A stretch of 64,000 bases of DNA from CAZEDU01 sp964511185. Lineage in GTDB: Bacteria; Myxococcota; Myxococcia; Myxococcales; Myxococcaceae. Numbering within the stretch: position 1 is the first letter of the stretch; every line of letters starts with the position of its first letter. A model generated the notes under the pieces. The model saw only the letters and a program-made list of their open reading frames with translations. It was not told the origin of the DNA and ran no database searches. Below, one piece after another: positions 35,101 to 42,970 of the stretch. The DNA lies in the NCBI GenBank assembly GCA_964511185.1, contig CAZEDU010000003.1, positions 29,872 to 93,871 on the forward strand. The letters are read 5' to 3'. The position numbers and the translations under genes are program-made.

Positions 35101-38100
35101 GTCCTCGCCTTCAAGCCCAAGCGCGTGCTCGAGATCGGCTTCGGCACCGGCATGCTGCTCTTCCGCATCGCGCCGCACTGCGAACGCTACGTGGCGACCG
35201 ACTTGTCGCCCGCCACGGTGCAAGCCTACGAGGCGAACCGCAAGAGGGCCGGGCTCGACTTGGCGCACGTCAAGACGCTGGCGCGGCGCGCCGACGACTT
35301 CAGCGGCCTGGAGAACGAACGGTTCGACGCGGTGATCGTCAACTCGGTGCTGCAGTACTTCCCGTCGGCGGACTACCTGTTCCGCGTGCTGGAGCAGGCG
35401 GTCGCCAAGCTCGACAAGGGCGGCGTCGTCTTCGCTGGCGACGTCCGCAGCTTGCCGCTGCTCCAGCTGTTCCACACCAGCGTGCAGCTCTACAAGAACC
35501 CCGGTTCGATCAGCCGCGTGCAGCTCGCGCAGCGCATCGAGCGCGAGGTGGCGCAAGACGAGGAGCTGGTGGTCGACCCAGGCTTCTTCACGTTGGCGGC
35601 CTCCAAGCTCGGTCGGGTGAGCGGCGTCGAGGTGATGCTCAAGCGCGGCGAGCACCACAACGAGCTGACGCGGTTCCGCTACGACGCGGTGCTGCACGTC
35701 GGCGACGCTCGGGCGCCCGACGGCACCCACTGGGTCAGCTGGCCCGAGCAGAAGCTGTCGCTCGATGGCCTTTCGCGCATGCTCGACCAGGCGGCGCGGC
35801 CGGTGCTTGGGGTGCGCGGCGTTCCCAACGCGCGCGCGTGGGGCGACGTGAAGGCGCTCGAGCTGCTCGGCGACGATGGGCCGTCGACCGCGGCAGAGGT
35901 GGCGCGTCTGGCGCGCGAGGCCGCCCACGGTGCCGCGGTCGACCCCGAGGCGCTCTGGAAGCTCGCGGCGTCGAAAGGGTACCGACTCAAGCTCGGCTGG
36001 TCGGAGGCGTTCGGGACCGACGGCCGCATCGACGCGCTGTTCTTCAAGCCCTCGGTCGAGCCCGAGCCGCGGCTGCCCGCGCCGCCGCCTCCCGCCAGCA
36101 CGCTCGCGCAGCTCACCAACAACCCGCTGATCGGCACCTTGAGCCGGCAGCTCGCGCCGCAGCTGCGCAAATACTTGATGGAGCGGCTGCCCAGCTACAT
36201 GGTGCCGCAGGCGTTCGTGGTGATGAACGGGCTGCCGTTGCTGCCCAATGGCAAGGTGAACCGCCGTTCTCTGCCCGCGCCCGACTGGAGCCGTCCAGAG
36301 AGCGATCGCCCCTACGAGCCGCCGCGCACCGACACCGAGACCGTCATCGCGCGCATCTGGTCCGAGGTGCTCGGCCTCGAGCGGGTCGGCATCAACGAGA
36401 ACTTCCTCGAGCTGGGCGGCCACTCGCTGCTCGCGACGCAGATCATGTTCAAGCTGCGCGAGGTGTTTCACGTCGAGCTGCTGCTCTCGAGCTTGTTCGA
36501 GTCCCCCACGGTCGCGGCGATGGCCGCCACCATCGAGCGGCTGAGCGGCGCCGGCGCGGAGGCAGAGCCGATCACCACGCTGCCCAGCATCGAGCCGTCG
36601 CCCGAGAAGCGATTCGAGGCGTTTCCGCTCACCGACCTGCAGCAGGCCTATTGGGTCGGCCAGAGCGACGCGTTCGAGCTCGGCAACATCGCCCCGCACT
36701 TCGTCACCGAGTTCGAGTGCGAGCGCTTCGATCTGCGCCGCTTCAAGCTCGCTTGGCAGCGGTTGGTCGATCGCCACGACATGCTCCGCGCGGTGGTGTT
36801 GCCCAACGGCCACCAGCAAGTTCAGCGCGAGCCGCTCAAGTACACGGTCGAGGTCAAGGACCTGCGCGAGGAGGAGCCTGAGCGCATTCGCCGCTACCTG
36901 GAGGAAGTGCGCGCGCGAATGAAGAGCGAAGGGCCGCGCCCCGATGCCTGGCCTCCCTACGAGGTTCGCGTCTCGCTCTTGCCGACCGGCCGCGCGCGCA
37001 TCCACTTCAGCATCAGCCTCCTCATCTCGGACGGCTGGAGCCTCCGCAAGGTGCTGATGGGCGAGCTCTGCGAGCTGTACGCCGACCCCGACCAGGCGCT
37101 GCCCCCGCTCACCTTGAGCTACCGCGACTACATCGTCGCGCTGCGCGAGTTCGCGGGCCAGGGGCTCAACCTGCACACCGCTTCGGCCGAAGAGCGCGCC
37201 GAGCCCACCGGCGAGGTCGAGCGGGCGCTCGCCAAGCGATGCCGCGAGTATTGGATCAAGCGCATCCCCAGCCTACCCGGCGCTCCCGACCTGCCGCTCG
37301 CCAAGCACCCGCGCAAGGTCGACGCGCCGCGCTTCGTGCGCCGGGTGGGTCGGCTCGAGCCGGCCGCGTGGGGGCGCCTCAAAGAGAGAGCGAAGGCCGC
37401 CAACCTCACGCTCACCGCGCTGCTCTGCACGGTGTACGCCGAGGTCATCGGCTACTGGAGCAAGAGACCGCAGTTCATCCTCAACGTGATGTCTTCCAAT
37501 CGTTTCCCGATCCACCCGGAAGTCCACCGCGTCGTGGGCAACTGCAGCACCACGATGCTGATGGAGATCGACAACGCGGTGGAGGAGACGTTCGAAGACC
37601 GCGCCAAGCGCTACCAGAAGCTGTTCTGGGAGACGGTCGAGCACAGCCACGTCACCGGCGTGCAGGTGGTGCGCGAGCTCTCGCGCACGCGCGGCTGGTC
37701 GTCGCGCGCCGCGGCGCCGGTGGTGTTCAACAGCCAGCTCGACTCGCCCGCGCCGGAGATGCCGTGGGATCGCGTCTTCAGCTACGTGCAGACGCCGCAG
37801 GTCTACTTGGAGCAGGTGGTCATCGAAGAGCAGGGCGGCCTCGCCTACCACTGGGACTCGGTCGACGAGGTCTTCCCGGAGGGGATGATCGACGACATGT
37901 TCAGCGCCTACAGCGCGTTGCTCGAGCGGCTCGCGAGCAGCGAAGAGGCGTGGCGCGAGTCGTCGCGGGTGTTGACGCCGCCCAAGCAGCTCGAGCAGCG
38001 CGCCCGCGTCAACGCCACCGAGGCGCCGGTCTCGCACGAGTTGCTGCACCAGCTGGTCGAGCGCACCGTCCGGCAGTCGCCCGAGAAGCTCGCGGTGATC

Positions 38101-41055
38101 TCGAACAAGGCCCGCCTCACCTACGGTGAGCTGTGGCACCGCGCCACGGCGCTCGCCCACGCGCTCAAGGCCGCCGGCGCCAAGCCCAATCAGCTCATCG
38201 GCGTGGTGATGGAGAAGGGCTGGGAGCAGGTGGTGGCGGTGCTGGCGATTCATCAAGCCGGCGCGGCGTATGTGCCGATCGATGCGGGCCTGCCGCGCGA
38301 CCGCATTCGCTATCTGCTCGAGCACGCGGAGATGAGCTCGGTCGTCACCCAGCCTTGGGTCGACCGCCGCATCGAGTGGCCCGACGGCATTCAGCGCGCG
38401 GTGGTCGACGCCAAGTCGCCTGCGGGAGTGTTCGAGGCGCTGCCGGCCGCGCAGAAGCCGACCGACCTGGCGTACATCATCTACACGTCTGGTTCGACCG
38501 GTCTGCCCAAGGGGGTGATGATCGATCACCGCGGCGCGGTGAACACCGTGCTCGACTGCAACCAGCGCTTCCAGGTCGGGCCGCTCGACCGGGTGCTCGC
38601 CATCTCGTCGCTCAGCTTCGACCTCTCGGTGTACGACGTGTTCGGCACGCTCGCCGCTGGCGGCGCGCTGGTGATTCCCGACGCGCTGCCCGCCCCGGAG
38701 CCTTCGCATTGGGCCGAGCTGGTCCGGCGCGAGCAGGTCACCATCTGGAACTCGGTGCCCGCGCTGCTCAAGCTGCTCGCCGAGTACTGGAAGGACCACA
38801 AGGAGCTGGTGCCGCGCTCGCTGCGCCTGGCGATGATGAGCGGAGACTGGGTCCCGCTCCAGCTGCCGGATCAGCTCCGCGCGCTCATCCCCGAGCTCGA
38901 AGTGGTGAGCCTGGGGGGCGCGACCGAGGCGTCCATCTGGTCGATCCTCTACCCGGTCGGCGACGTGTCGAAGGAATGGCGCAGCATCCCGTACGGCAAG
39001 CCGATGGTGAACCAGAGCTTCCAGGTGCTCGATCAGTACTTGAGCCCGCGCCCGGTCTGGGTCCCCGGTGATTTGTACATCGGCGGAATCGGCGTCGCGC
39101 AGGGCTACCGCAATGACCCCGAGAAGACCGCCAAGAGCTTCATCCGCCACCCGCGCACCGGCGAGCGGCTGTACCGCACCGGTGACCTGGGGCGGTACCT
39201 GCCTGACGGCAACATCGAGTTCCTCGGCCGCGAAGACTTCCAGGTCAAGGTCCAGGGCTACCGCATCGAGCTCGGCGAGATCGAGGCCACGCTGGAGCAA
39301 CACCCCGGCGTGCGCAAGGCGGTGGTCCTCGCGCGCGCCGTCGATGAGGGCAAGGCGCAGGGCCCGCGGCGCCGCTTCAATGACCCGCCGGGCGAAGGCG
39401 GCTCGCCTGCCGTCGAGAAGCGCCTGGTCGCGTACATCGTTTCGACGCTCGCGGTGGACTGGCACGACGGGCCCGACGAGAACAAAGACGTGCTCGATCG
39501 CCGCCGGCGTTCGTTGCGCGTGCCGATGCAGGGCAGCTGCCGCGTCGAGGTTGAAGGCGAGGTCGCCGTGCTCGAGGTCAAGGACCTCTCGCGCGATGGC
39601 GTGTGCCTGCTCTCGCCCTCGCCGGGATGGAAGCGCGGCCAGCAGGCGCAGCTCCGGTTGAAGCTGCCCGGCGCGGCGAGCGAGGTAACGCTCGTCGGCA
39701 CCATCGCCCGTGCGTTTGGCGGGGAGCTGGGGGTTCAGCTCGATGACGACCCCACCGCGCGCGCCGCCCTGCAGCGCTGCATCGCGCAGCTCATCGAGCA
39801 GCAAGGGCTCTCGCTCAACCACTTGCGCGCCCACTTGGCCAAGAAGCTGCCCGAGTACATGGTGCCGTCCGCGTTCGTGATGCTCGACTTCTTGCCCCTG
39901 TCGAACAACGGCAAGGTCGATCGGCGCGCGCTGCCATCGCCCGAGATGGCGCAGGGGCAGCAGGAGCGCGCGCAGGCCGTGCCGCGCGACGAGCTGGAGC
40001 TCGAGCTCGTCAAGCTCTGGGAAGAGGTGCTGCAGGTGCGCCCGGTCGGCATCACCGATGGCTTCTTCGACTTGGGCGGGCAGTCGATTCTCGCGCTGCG
40101 CATGATGGGCCAAATCGAAAAGCGCTTCGGCCAGAAGCTGCCGCTCTCGGCGCTGTTCCAAGGCGGAACGGTGGAGCGGCTCGCCGGGCTCTTGCGCGAA
40201 GGCGGCGCCGCCAGCAAGGGCTCGGTGCTGGTCCCCATTCAGACCAGCGGTGACAGGCCGCCCTTCTTCTGCATGCACCCGTCGGGCGGCAACGTGCTGT
40301 GCTACGTCGAGCTCGCCCGCGCCGTCGGTGGCCTGCAGCCCTTCTACGCGCTCCAGTCCAGGGGGCTCGATGGCCGCGAGGCCTGCGCCGATTCGGTGGA
40401 GGAGATGGCGCGCACCTACGTCGAGGCGGTTCGCTCCGTGCAGCCGCACGGTCCGTACCGGGTGGGCGGCTGGTCGATGGGCGGCGTCATCGCCCTCGAG
40501 GTGGCCCGGCAGCTGGTGGAGGCGGGCGAGACGGTCGCGCTGCTCGCGCTGCTCGACAGCTGGCCTCCGGCACCGGCCGAGTACGACTGGCGGGACGACC
40601 TTCGCTTCCTCACCACCTTCGCGCGAGATTTGGGCGGTCGATTCGGGCACGCCCTGCAGCTCGACGCCGAAGAGCTGCAGGGAAAGTCGATCGACGCGCA
40701 GCTGGAGCTGCTGCTCCGGCAAGCGAAGTCGGCCGGCGTGCTGCCGCACGAGGTCGGCCTGGAGGACGTGCGCAGGCTGTTCGAGGTGTTTCGCCAGAAC
40801 ATCCGCGCGCTCAAGGCGTACCGGCCGCGCCCGCTCGACGTCCCCGCGGTGCTGTTGCGCGCCGCGGAGCGCTTCACCCCGGAGTTCCCCGATCCGGCGG
40901 CCGACGCGAAGGGTGGGTGGGGCGCGCTGCTTGGAGATTTGCGGCAGGTCGAGACCTTGCCGGGCAACCACTACACGCTGTTCTCGAAGCCGCACGTCTT
41001 GCGCTTGGGTGGGCTGCTCGAGCGCGCGCTCGCGTCGGCAGGAGACAAAGGATGA
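32146..41055 (+). CDS. Two-module nonribosomal peptide synthetase C-A(MT)-PCP-Cy-A(PilZ)-PCP-TE
   Basis: A 2969-residue synthetase. C1: about 23-445, active-site HHIVVDE at 153-159 (final Gly of HHxxxDG is Glu). A1: from about 456, A3 YTSGSTG near 612, A8 RIELGEIQ at 874. A SAM methyltransferase is inserted at about 940-1305 (EIGFGTG at 996-1002), then A9/A10 (Lys1370). A1 code reads DLTKIGHVGK, close to known Asp codes. PCP1 Ser1427. A Cy-type domain follows, about 1490-1950. A2: from about 1963, code DLYNMSLIWK, close to the known Cys code. After KRLVAYIV (2425-2432) comes a PilZ domain at about 2450-2555 (R2454-x3-R2458; D2480-x-S2482-x2-G2485), then A9 LPEYMVP and Lys2590. PCP2 Ser2647. 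TE with Ser2777, Asp2804, His2942. It should release an Asp-Cys-derived dipeptide or thiazoline. No epimerase, MbtH or PPTase gene is seen nearby. Confidence 0.95.
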   Translation: MGELSAKGSDQPKTGPASDASALTAAQHRLWVLSQVGSDGPWNHVALAVRLKGPLDAAALGAAIDTLRERHPALRTRFVADDWKPRRVIDPPAPLPLSAVDLRALKDDQREVEARRLAFEEAQRGFDFAAAPPARWQLFRLGDAEHLLVVTCHHIVVDELGVGPLFDELTRCYLGRPAGVEAPSSPEAARDDAEALAFWRKALKDRPPFLQLPLDYPRPEAQTFRGALAAIELSHQVVQSLSALGQSIGTGFEMVVLAAFQTFLSRYANQEDVLVGTAVRAGAPSSGIGRAGNDVVLRTDLSGDPRFVDLVRRTAEVAQAARAHAHVPFEQLVELLEPERDPSRSPLFQVAFDARPPLPEPVRGPRIEFRPEPLHLGTSRFDLTLRVVAHADRASAAFEYNADLFDEVTASRMAANFAVLLKGIAANPNETLAGLPLVSEPERSLTLVRWNQTKRAYPQGQVVSQLFEAQVERSPDAPAVVFEDAQLSYRQLNRRANQLAHALRAKGVGQDGVVGLWVDRSIDMIIGMLGVLKAGGAYLPMDPSFPRQRVAYMLEDAKARVLLTHERFRPDLEGIPTEALFLDTDAAQLVSQEERDLPTAAKPQDLAYLIYTSGSTGRAKAVGIEHRQLVNYIHGIHERVRFEPGWHYALVSTIAADLGNTTLFPALVTGGALHVISQDRASDPEALSSYLSRHPVDCLKIAPTHLGALMQVRDPAKVLPRRRLILGGEAFTWELAARLKELAPSCELFNHYGPTETTVGVLTNKVEATQSPLGAQVVPLGRPLPNSQVFILNARMQPSPIGAAGELHIGGDGLARGYLGRPELTAEKFVKNPLAVEGASPRLYKTGDLARWLPDGTIEFLGRIDHQVKVRGFRIELGEIQASLEQHPGVSESVVIAREDSPGDKRLAAYVVPNTGYDPRGAAEDKSREVEQVTQWQAIFDDQQDGRTVSGEDPTFNITGWNSSYTGEQMAESEIRESVQQIVDRVLAFKPKRVLEIGFGTGMLLFRIAPHCERYVATDLSPATVQAYEANRKRAGLDLAHVKTLARRADDFSGLENERFDAVIVNSVLQYFPSADYLFRVLEQAVAKLDKGGVVFAGDVRSLPLLQLFHTSVQLYKNPGSISRVQLAQRIEREVAQDEELVVDPGFFTLAASKLGRVSGVEVMLKRGEHHNELTRFRYDAVLHVGDARAPDGTHWVSWPEQKLSLDGLSRMLDQAARPVLGVRGVPNARAWGDVKALELLGDDGPSTAAEVARLAREAAHGAAVDPEALWKLAASKGYRLKLGWSEAFGTDGRIDALFFKPSVEPEPRLPAPPPPASTLAQLTNNPLIGTLSRQLAPQLRKYLMERLPSYMVPQAFVVMNGLPLLPNGKVNRRSLPAPDWSRPESDRPYEPPRTDTETVIARIWSEVLGLERVGINENFLELGGHSLLATQIMFKLREVFHVELLLSSLFESPTVAAMAATIERLSGAGAEAEPITTLPSIEPSPEKRFEAFPLTDLQQAYWVGQSDAFELGNIAPHFVTEFECERFDLRRFKLAWQRLVDRHDMLRAVVLPNGHQQVQREPLKYTVEVKDLREEEPERIRRYLEEVRARMKSEGPRPDAWPPYEVRVSLLPTGRARIHFSISLLISDGWSLRKVLMGELCELYADPDQALPPLTLSYRDYIVALREFAGQGLNLHTASAEERAEPTGEVERALAKRCREYWIKRIPSLPGAPDLPLAKHPRKVDAPRFVRRVGRLEPAAWGRLKERAKAANLTLTALLCTVYAEVIGYWSKRPQFILNVMSSNRFPIHPEVHRVVGNCSTTMLMEIDNAVEETFEDRAKRYQKLFWETVEHSHVTGVQVVRELSRTRGWSSRAAAPVVFNSQLDSPAPEMPWDRVFSYVQTPQVYLEQVVIEEQGGLAYHWDSVDEVFPEGMIDDMFSAYSALLERLASSEEAWRESSRVLTPPKQLEQRARVNATEAPVSHELLHQLVERTVRQSPEKLAVISNKARLTYGELWHRATALAHALKAAGAKPNQLIGVVMEKGWEQVVAVLAIHQAGAAYVPIDAGLPRDRIRYLLEHAEMSSVVTQPWVDRRIEWPDGIQRAVVDAKSPAGVFEALPAAQKPTDLAYIIYTSGSTGLPKGVMIDHRGAVNTVLDCNQRFQVGPLDRVLAISSLSFDLSVYDVFGTLAAGGALVIPDALPAPEPSHWAELVRREQVTIWNSVPALLKLLAEYWKDHKELVPRSLRLAMMSGDWVPLQLPDQLRALIPELEVVSLGGATEASIWSILYPVGDVSKEWRSIPYGKPMVNQSFQVLDQYLSPRPVWVPGDLYIGGIGVAQGYRNDPEKTAKSFIRHPRTGERLYRTGDLGRYLPDGNIEFLGREDFQVKVQGYRIELGEIEATLEQHPGVRKAVVLARAVDEGKAQGPRRRFNDPPGEGGSPAVEKRLVAYIVSTLAVDWHDGPDENKDVLDRRRRSLRVPMQGSCRVEVEGEVAVLEVKDLSRDGVCLLSPSPGWKRGQQAQLRLKLPGAASEVTLVGTIARAFGGELGVQLDDDPTARAALQRCIAQLIEQQGLSLNHLRAHLAKKLPEYMVPSAFVMLDFLPLSNNGKVDRRALPSPEMAQGQQERAQAVPRDELELELVKLWEEVLQVRPVGITDGFFDLGGQSILALRMMGQIEKRFGQKLPLSALFQGGTVERLAGLLREGGAASKGSVLVPIQTSGDRPPFFCMHPSGGNVLCYVELARAVGGLQPFYALQSRGLDGREACADSVEEMARTYVEAVRSVQPHGPYRVGGWSMGGVIALEVARQLVEAGETVALLALLDSWPPAPAEYDWRDDLRFLTTFARDLGGRFGHALQLDAEELQGKSIDAQLELLLRQAKSAGVLPHEVGLEDVRRLFEVFRQNIRALKAYRPRPLDVPAVLLRAAERFTPEFPDPAADAKGGWGALLGDLRQVETLPGNHYTLFSKPHVLRLGGLLERALASAGDKG
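39493..39810 (+). other. PilZ (c-di-GMP-binding) domain inserted in NRPS adenylation domain 2
   Basis: This is a sub-feature of the NRPS gene, residues about 2450-2555. An Arg-rich run ends in R2454-x3-R2458, a strand-rich barrel follows, and D2480-L-S2482-R-D-G2485 gives the DxSxxG motif. The barrel closes with a GTIARAFGGELGVQLDDD-type segment and a C-terminal helix. These are the two signature motifs of c-di-GMP-binding PilZ domains, and both are complete. The domain interrupts the small C-terminal subdomain of the adenylation domain between motifs A8 and A9, with A8, A9 and A10 all retained on its two sides. Confidence 0.85.
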
Positions 41056-42008
41056 TGCGCGAAGGAAAGCTGACGGGCGTCGACTCGTCGTTGCCGCTGG
41101 TGCTCGAGCCCATCTCGCCGATGGTCGAAGCCCGCAGCCTGCCGGTGCTGAAGAGCTGGGCGCTCAAGAACAAGGCGCTGCTCGAGGACAAGCTCCCGGT
41201 GCATGGGGGCATCCTGTTTCGCGGCTTCGCCATCAACCAGGCGAAGGACTTCGAAGATCTCGTCGGGGCGCTCGAGCCTCAGCTGCTCAACTACGTGGGG
41301 GGCGACTCGCCGCGCACGAAGGTGGGCAAGAAGGTCTACACCTCGACCTCGCACCCGGCCGAAGAGGTCATCACGCTGCACAACGAGCTGTCCTACGTGA
41401 AGGAGGTGCCGAAGAAGATCTTCTTCTTCTGCCTCACCCCGGCCCACGAAGGCGGCGAAACCCCCATCGTCGACGGGCGCAAGGTCTACGAGCAGCTCGA
41501 CGCGGCGCTTCGCGACAAGTTCGAGTCGAAGAAGGTCATGTACGTGCAGAACATGCACGGCGGCCGAGGGTTGGGGAAGTCGTGGCAGGAGACGTTCGAG
41601 ACGGAGTCGCGCGGCGACGTCGAGGCTTACCTGAAGCGCAACGGCATCGAGTGGCAGTGGACGGCCCACGGGCTGCGCACCACGTCTATCTGCGAGGCCG
41701 TCATCACTCACCCGAAGACAGGGCAGAAGGCCTGGTTCAACCAAGCCGACGCCTGGCACCTGGGGCCGAAGACCCGCGAGATGCTCTTGCAGATGGTCAA
41801 GGAAGACGAGCTGCCCCACAACGTCTTCTTCGGCGACGGCTCGCCCATCTCGGGAGAGGACCTGGCGAAGGTCACCGAGGTGCTGTGGAAGAACGCGGTG
41901 GTCTACCCGTGGCAAAAGGGCGACGTGCTGATGCTCGACAACCTGCTGGTGCTGCACGGCCGGAAGCCGTTCAAGGGGCCCCGGCAGATCCTCGTCGCGA
42001 TGTCATGA
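41052..42008 (+). CDS. SyrP-like Fe(II)/2-oxoglutarate dioxygenase, probable PCP-bound Asp beta-hydroxylase
   Basis: A 318-residue TauD/TfdA-superfamily protein with the SyrP-type features: HNELSY giving His110 and Glu112, then a GGETPIVDGRKVYEQL segment, SWQETFET, WQWTAHGLRTTSICEAV, HPKTGQKAWFNQA, and the distal LHGRKPFKGPRQ (His302 and the 2-oxoglutarate Arg). The facial triad is therefore His110/Glu112/His302. SyrP hydroxylates carrier-bound Asp in syringomycin synthesis. Here the first NRPS module has an Asp-like code, so beta-hydroxyaspartate formation is predicted. Its ATG overlaps the NRPS stop (ATGA), which indicates translational coupling; a second ATG follows directly and is also usable. 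It converges with an alpha/beta hydrolase gene at the next base. Confidence 0.88.
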   Translation: MMREGKLTGVDSSLPLVLEPISPMVEARSLPVLKSWALKNKALLEDKLPVHGGILFRGFAINQAKDFEDLVGALEPQLLNYVGGDSPRTKVGKKVYTSTSHPAEEVITLHNELSYVKEVPKKIFFFCLTPAHEGGETPIVDGRKVYEQLDAALRDKFESKKVMYVQNMHGGRGLGKSWQETFETESRGDVEAYLKRNGIEWQWTAHGLRTTSICEAVITHPKTGQKAWFNQADAWHLGPKTREMLLQMVKEDELPHNVFFGDGSPISGEDLAKVTEVLWKNAVVYPWQKGDVLMLDNLLVLHGRKPFKGPRQILVAMS

Positions 42009-42009
42009 C

Positions 42010-42795
42010 TCACGCGAGCGAGCGCAGATAGTCCTCCAGCAGCCCGTTCAGCACGTCGCTCGCTTGCACCGGCGGCAGGTGTCCACAGCCGCGGAGCACC
42101 TCCAGGCGCCCGCGGGGCAGCGCGTTGGCCATGCGCTGAGCGCGCTCGGGGGGCGTCACTTGGTCGTGCTCCCCGACCACCACCAGCGCCGGTCGCTCGA
42201 AGCGCGAGAGCGTCGCGTGGTGGTCGGCGCGCGCGATCATTCCGCGCATGGCCGCCATCGCCCCCTGCGGCGAATTGCCGACAATCCAGCTGCGCACGAG
42301 CGCAGTCTGGGCTTCGGTGGCCACCACGCCCAGCAGCCGCGGCAGCATGTAGTCGGCCAGCCCGGCCAGGCCGTCGCGCGCGATGAGCGCGACCGTGTCC
42401 GCGCGCGCTTTCTTTCCCGCCTCGTCGTCGGCCGTCGCCTGCGTGTCGATGAGCGCGAGCCCCCTCACCAGGTCGGGTTGCCGCGCCAGCAGCTCGAACA
42501 ACACGTAGCCGCCCATCGATACGCCTGCGAACACGGCTTCGGGCAACGACAGCTTCCGCATGAGCGCGATGGTGTCGAGCGCCATCGCCTCCATCGTGAG
42601 GGTGTGCTCGGAGGAGAGGCTCTTTCCGAAGCCGCGCAGATCTGGAACGACGACGCGGTACCGGGCCGACAAGGCGCGCCACTGCGCTTCGAAGAGGCGC
42701 GAGGACAGCGGATACGCATGCAGCAGCACCAACGCGGGCCCTTCGCCCACGTCGACATAGTCCAGCGTCACGCCGTCGCGCTCGAAGGTCGGCAA
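42010..42795 (-). CDS. Alpha/beta hydrolase (lactonase/esterase-like)
   Basis: A 261-residue cytoplasmic alpha/beta hydrolase: LVLLHAYPLSSRLFEAQW oxyanion region, PDLRGFGKS, nucleophile elbow GVSMGG, acid-loop VVGEHDQVTPP and catalytic His in RGCGHLPPVQ. The sequence resembles 3-oxoadipate enol-lactonase-type and haloperoxidase-like hydrolases, but the substrate is unknown. I chose the TTG at 42795 because GGGAGAA lies six bases upstream, and the frame further upstream lacks coding character. It stands between the NRPS operon and the STAS gene and may be unrelated to either. Confidence 0.82.
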   Translation of the reverse strand: MPTFERDGVTLDYVDVGEGPALVLLHAYPLSSRLFEAQWRALSARYRVVVPDLRGFGKSLSSEHTLTMEAMALDTIALMRKLSLPEAVFAGVSMGGYVLFELLARQPDLVRGLALIDTQATADDEAGKKARADTVALIARDGLAGLADYMLPRLLGVVATEAQTALVRSWIVGNSPQGAMAAMRGMIARADHHATLSRFERPALVVVGEHDQVTPPERAQRMANALPRGRLEVLRGCGHLPPVQASDVLNGLLEDYLRSLA

Positions 42796-42970
42796 GGGTT
42801 CTCCCGGGGCAGTGGGACAACGGTACTGCAAAGTCCTACCAGGTGAGCAGGTCAGCCGGGCTCCCTGTGTGCTCCAACATCGTTGCGGTTTGTCCCGCCG
42901 TGGGCTCAAATGTGTCACACGCCTAGCGTTTTCATCTCCGCTCGTTTCCACGAACCCGTCGGAGGCTGTC

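Noticed and set aside
37273..40995. A 1240-residue minus-strand open frame, and others of 370-776 residues, opposite the NRPS
   Set aside because: They are shadows of the NRPS codon bias. The plus-strand frame has continuous NRPS domains and motifs.
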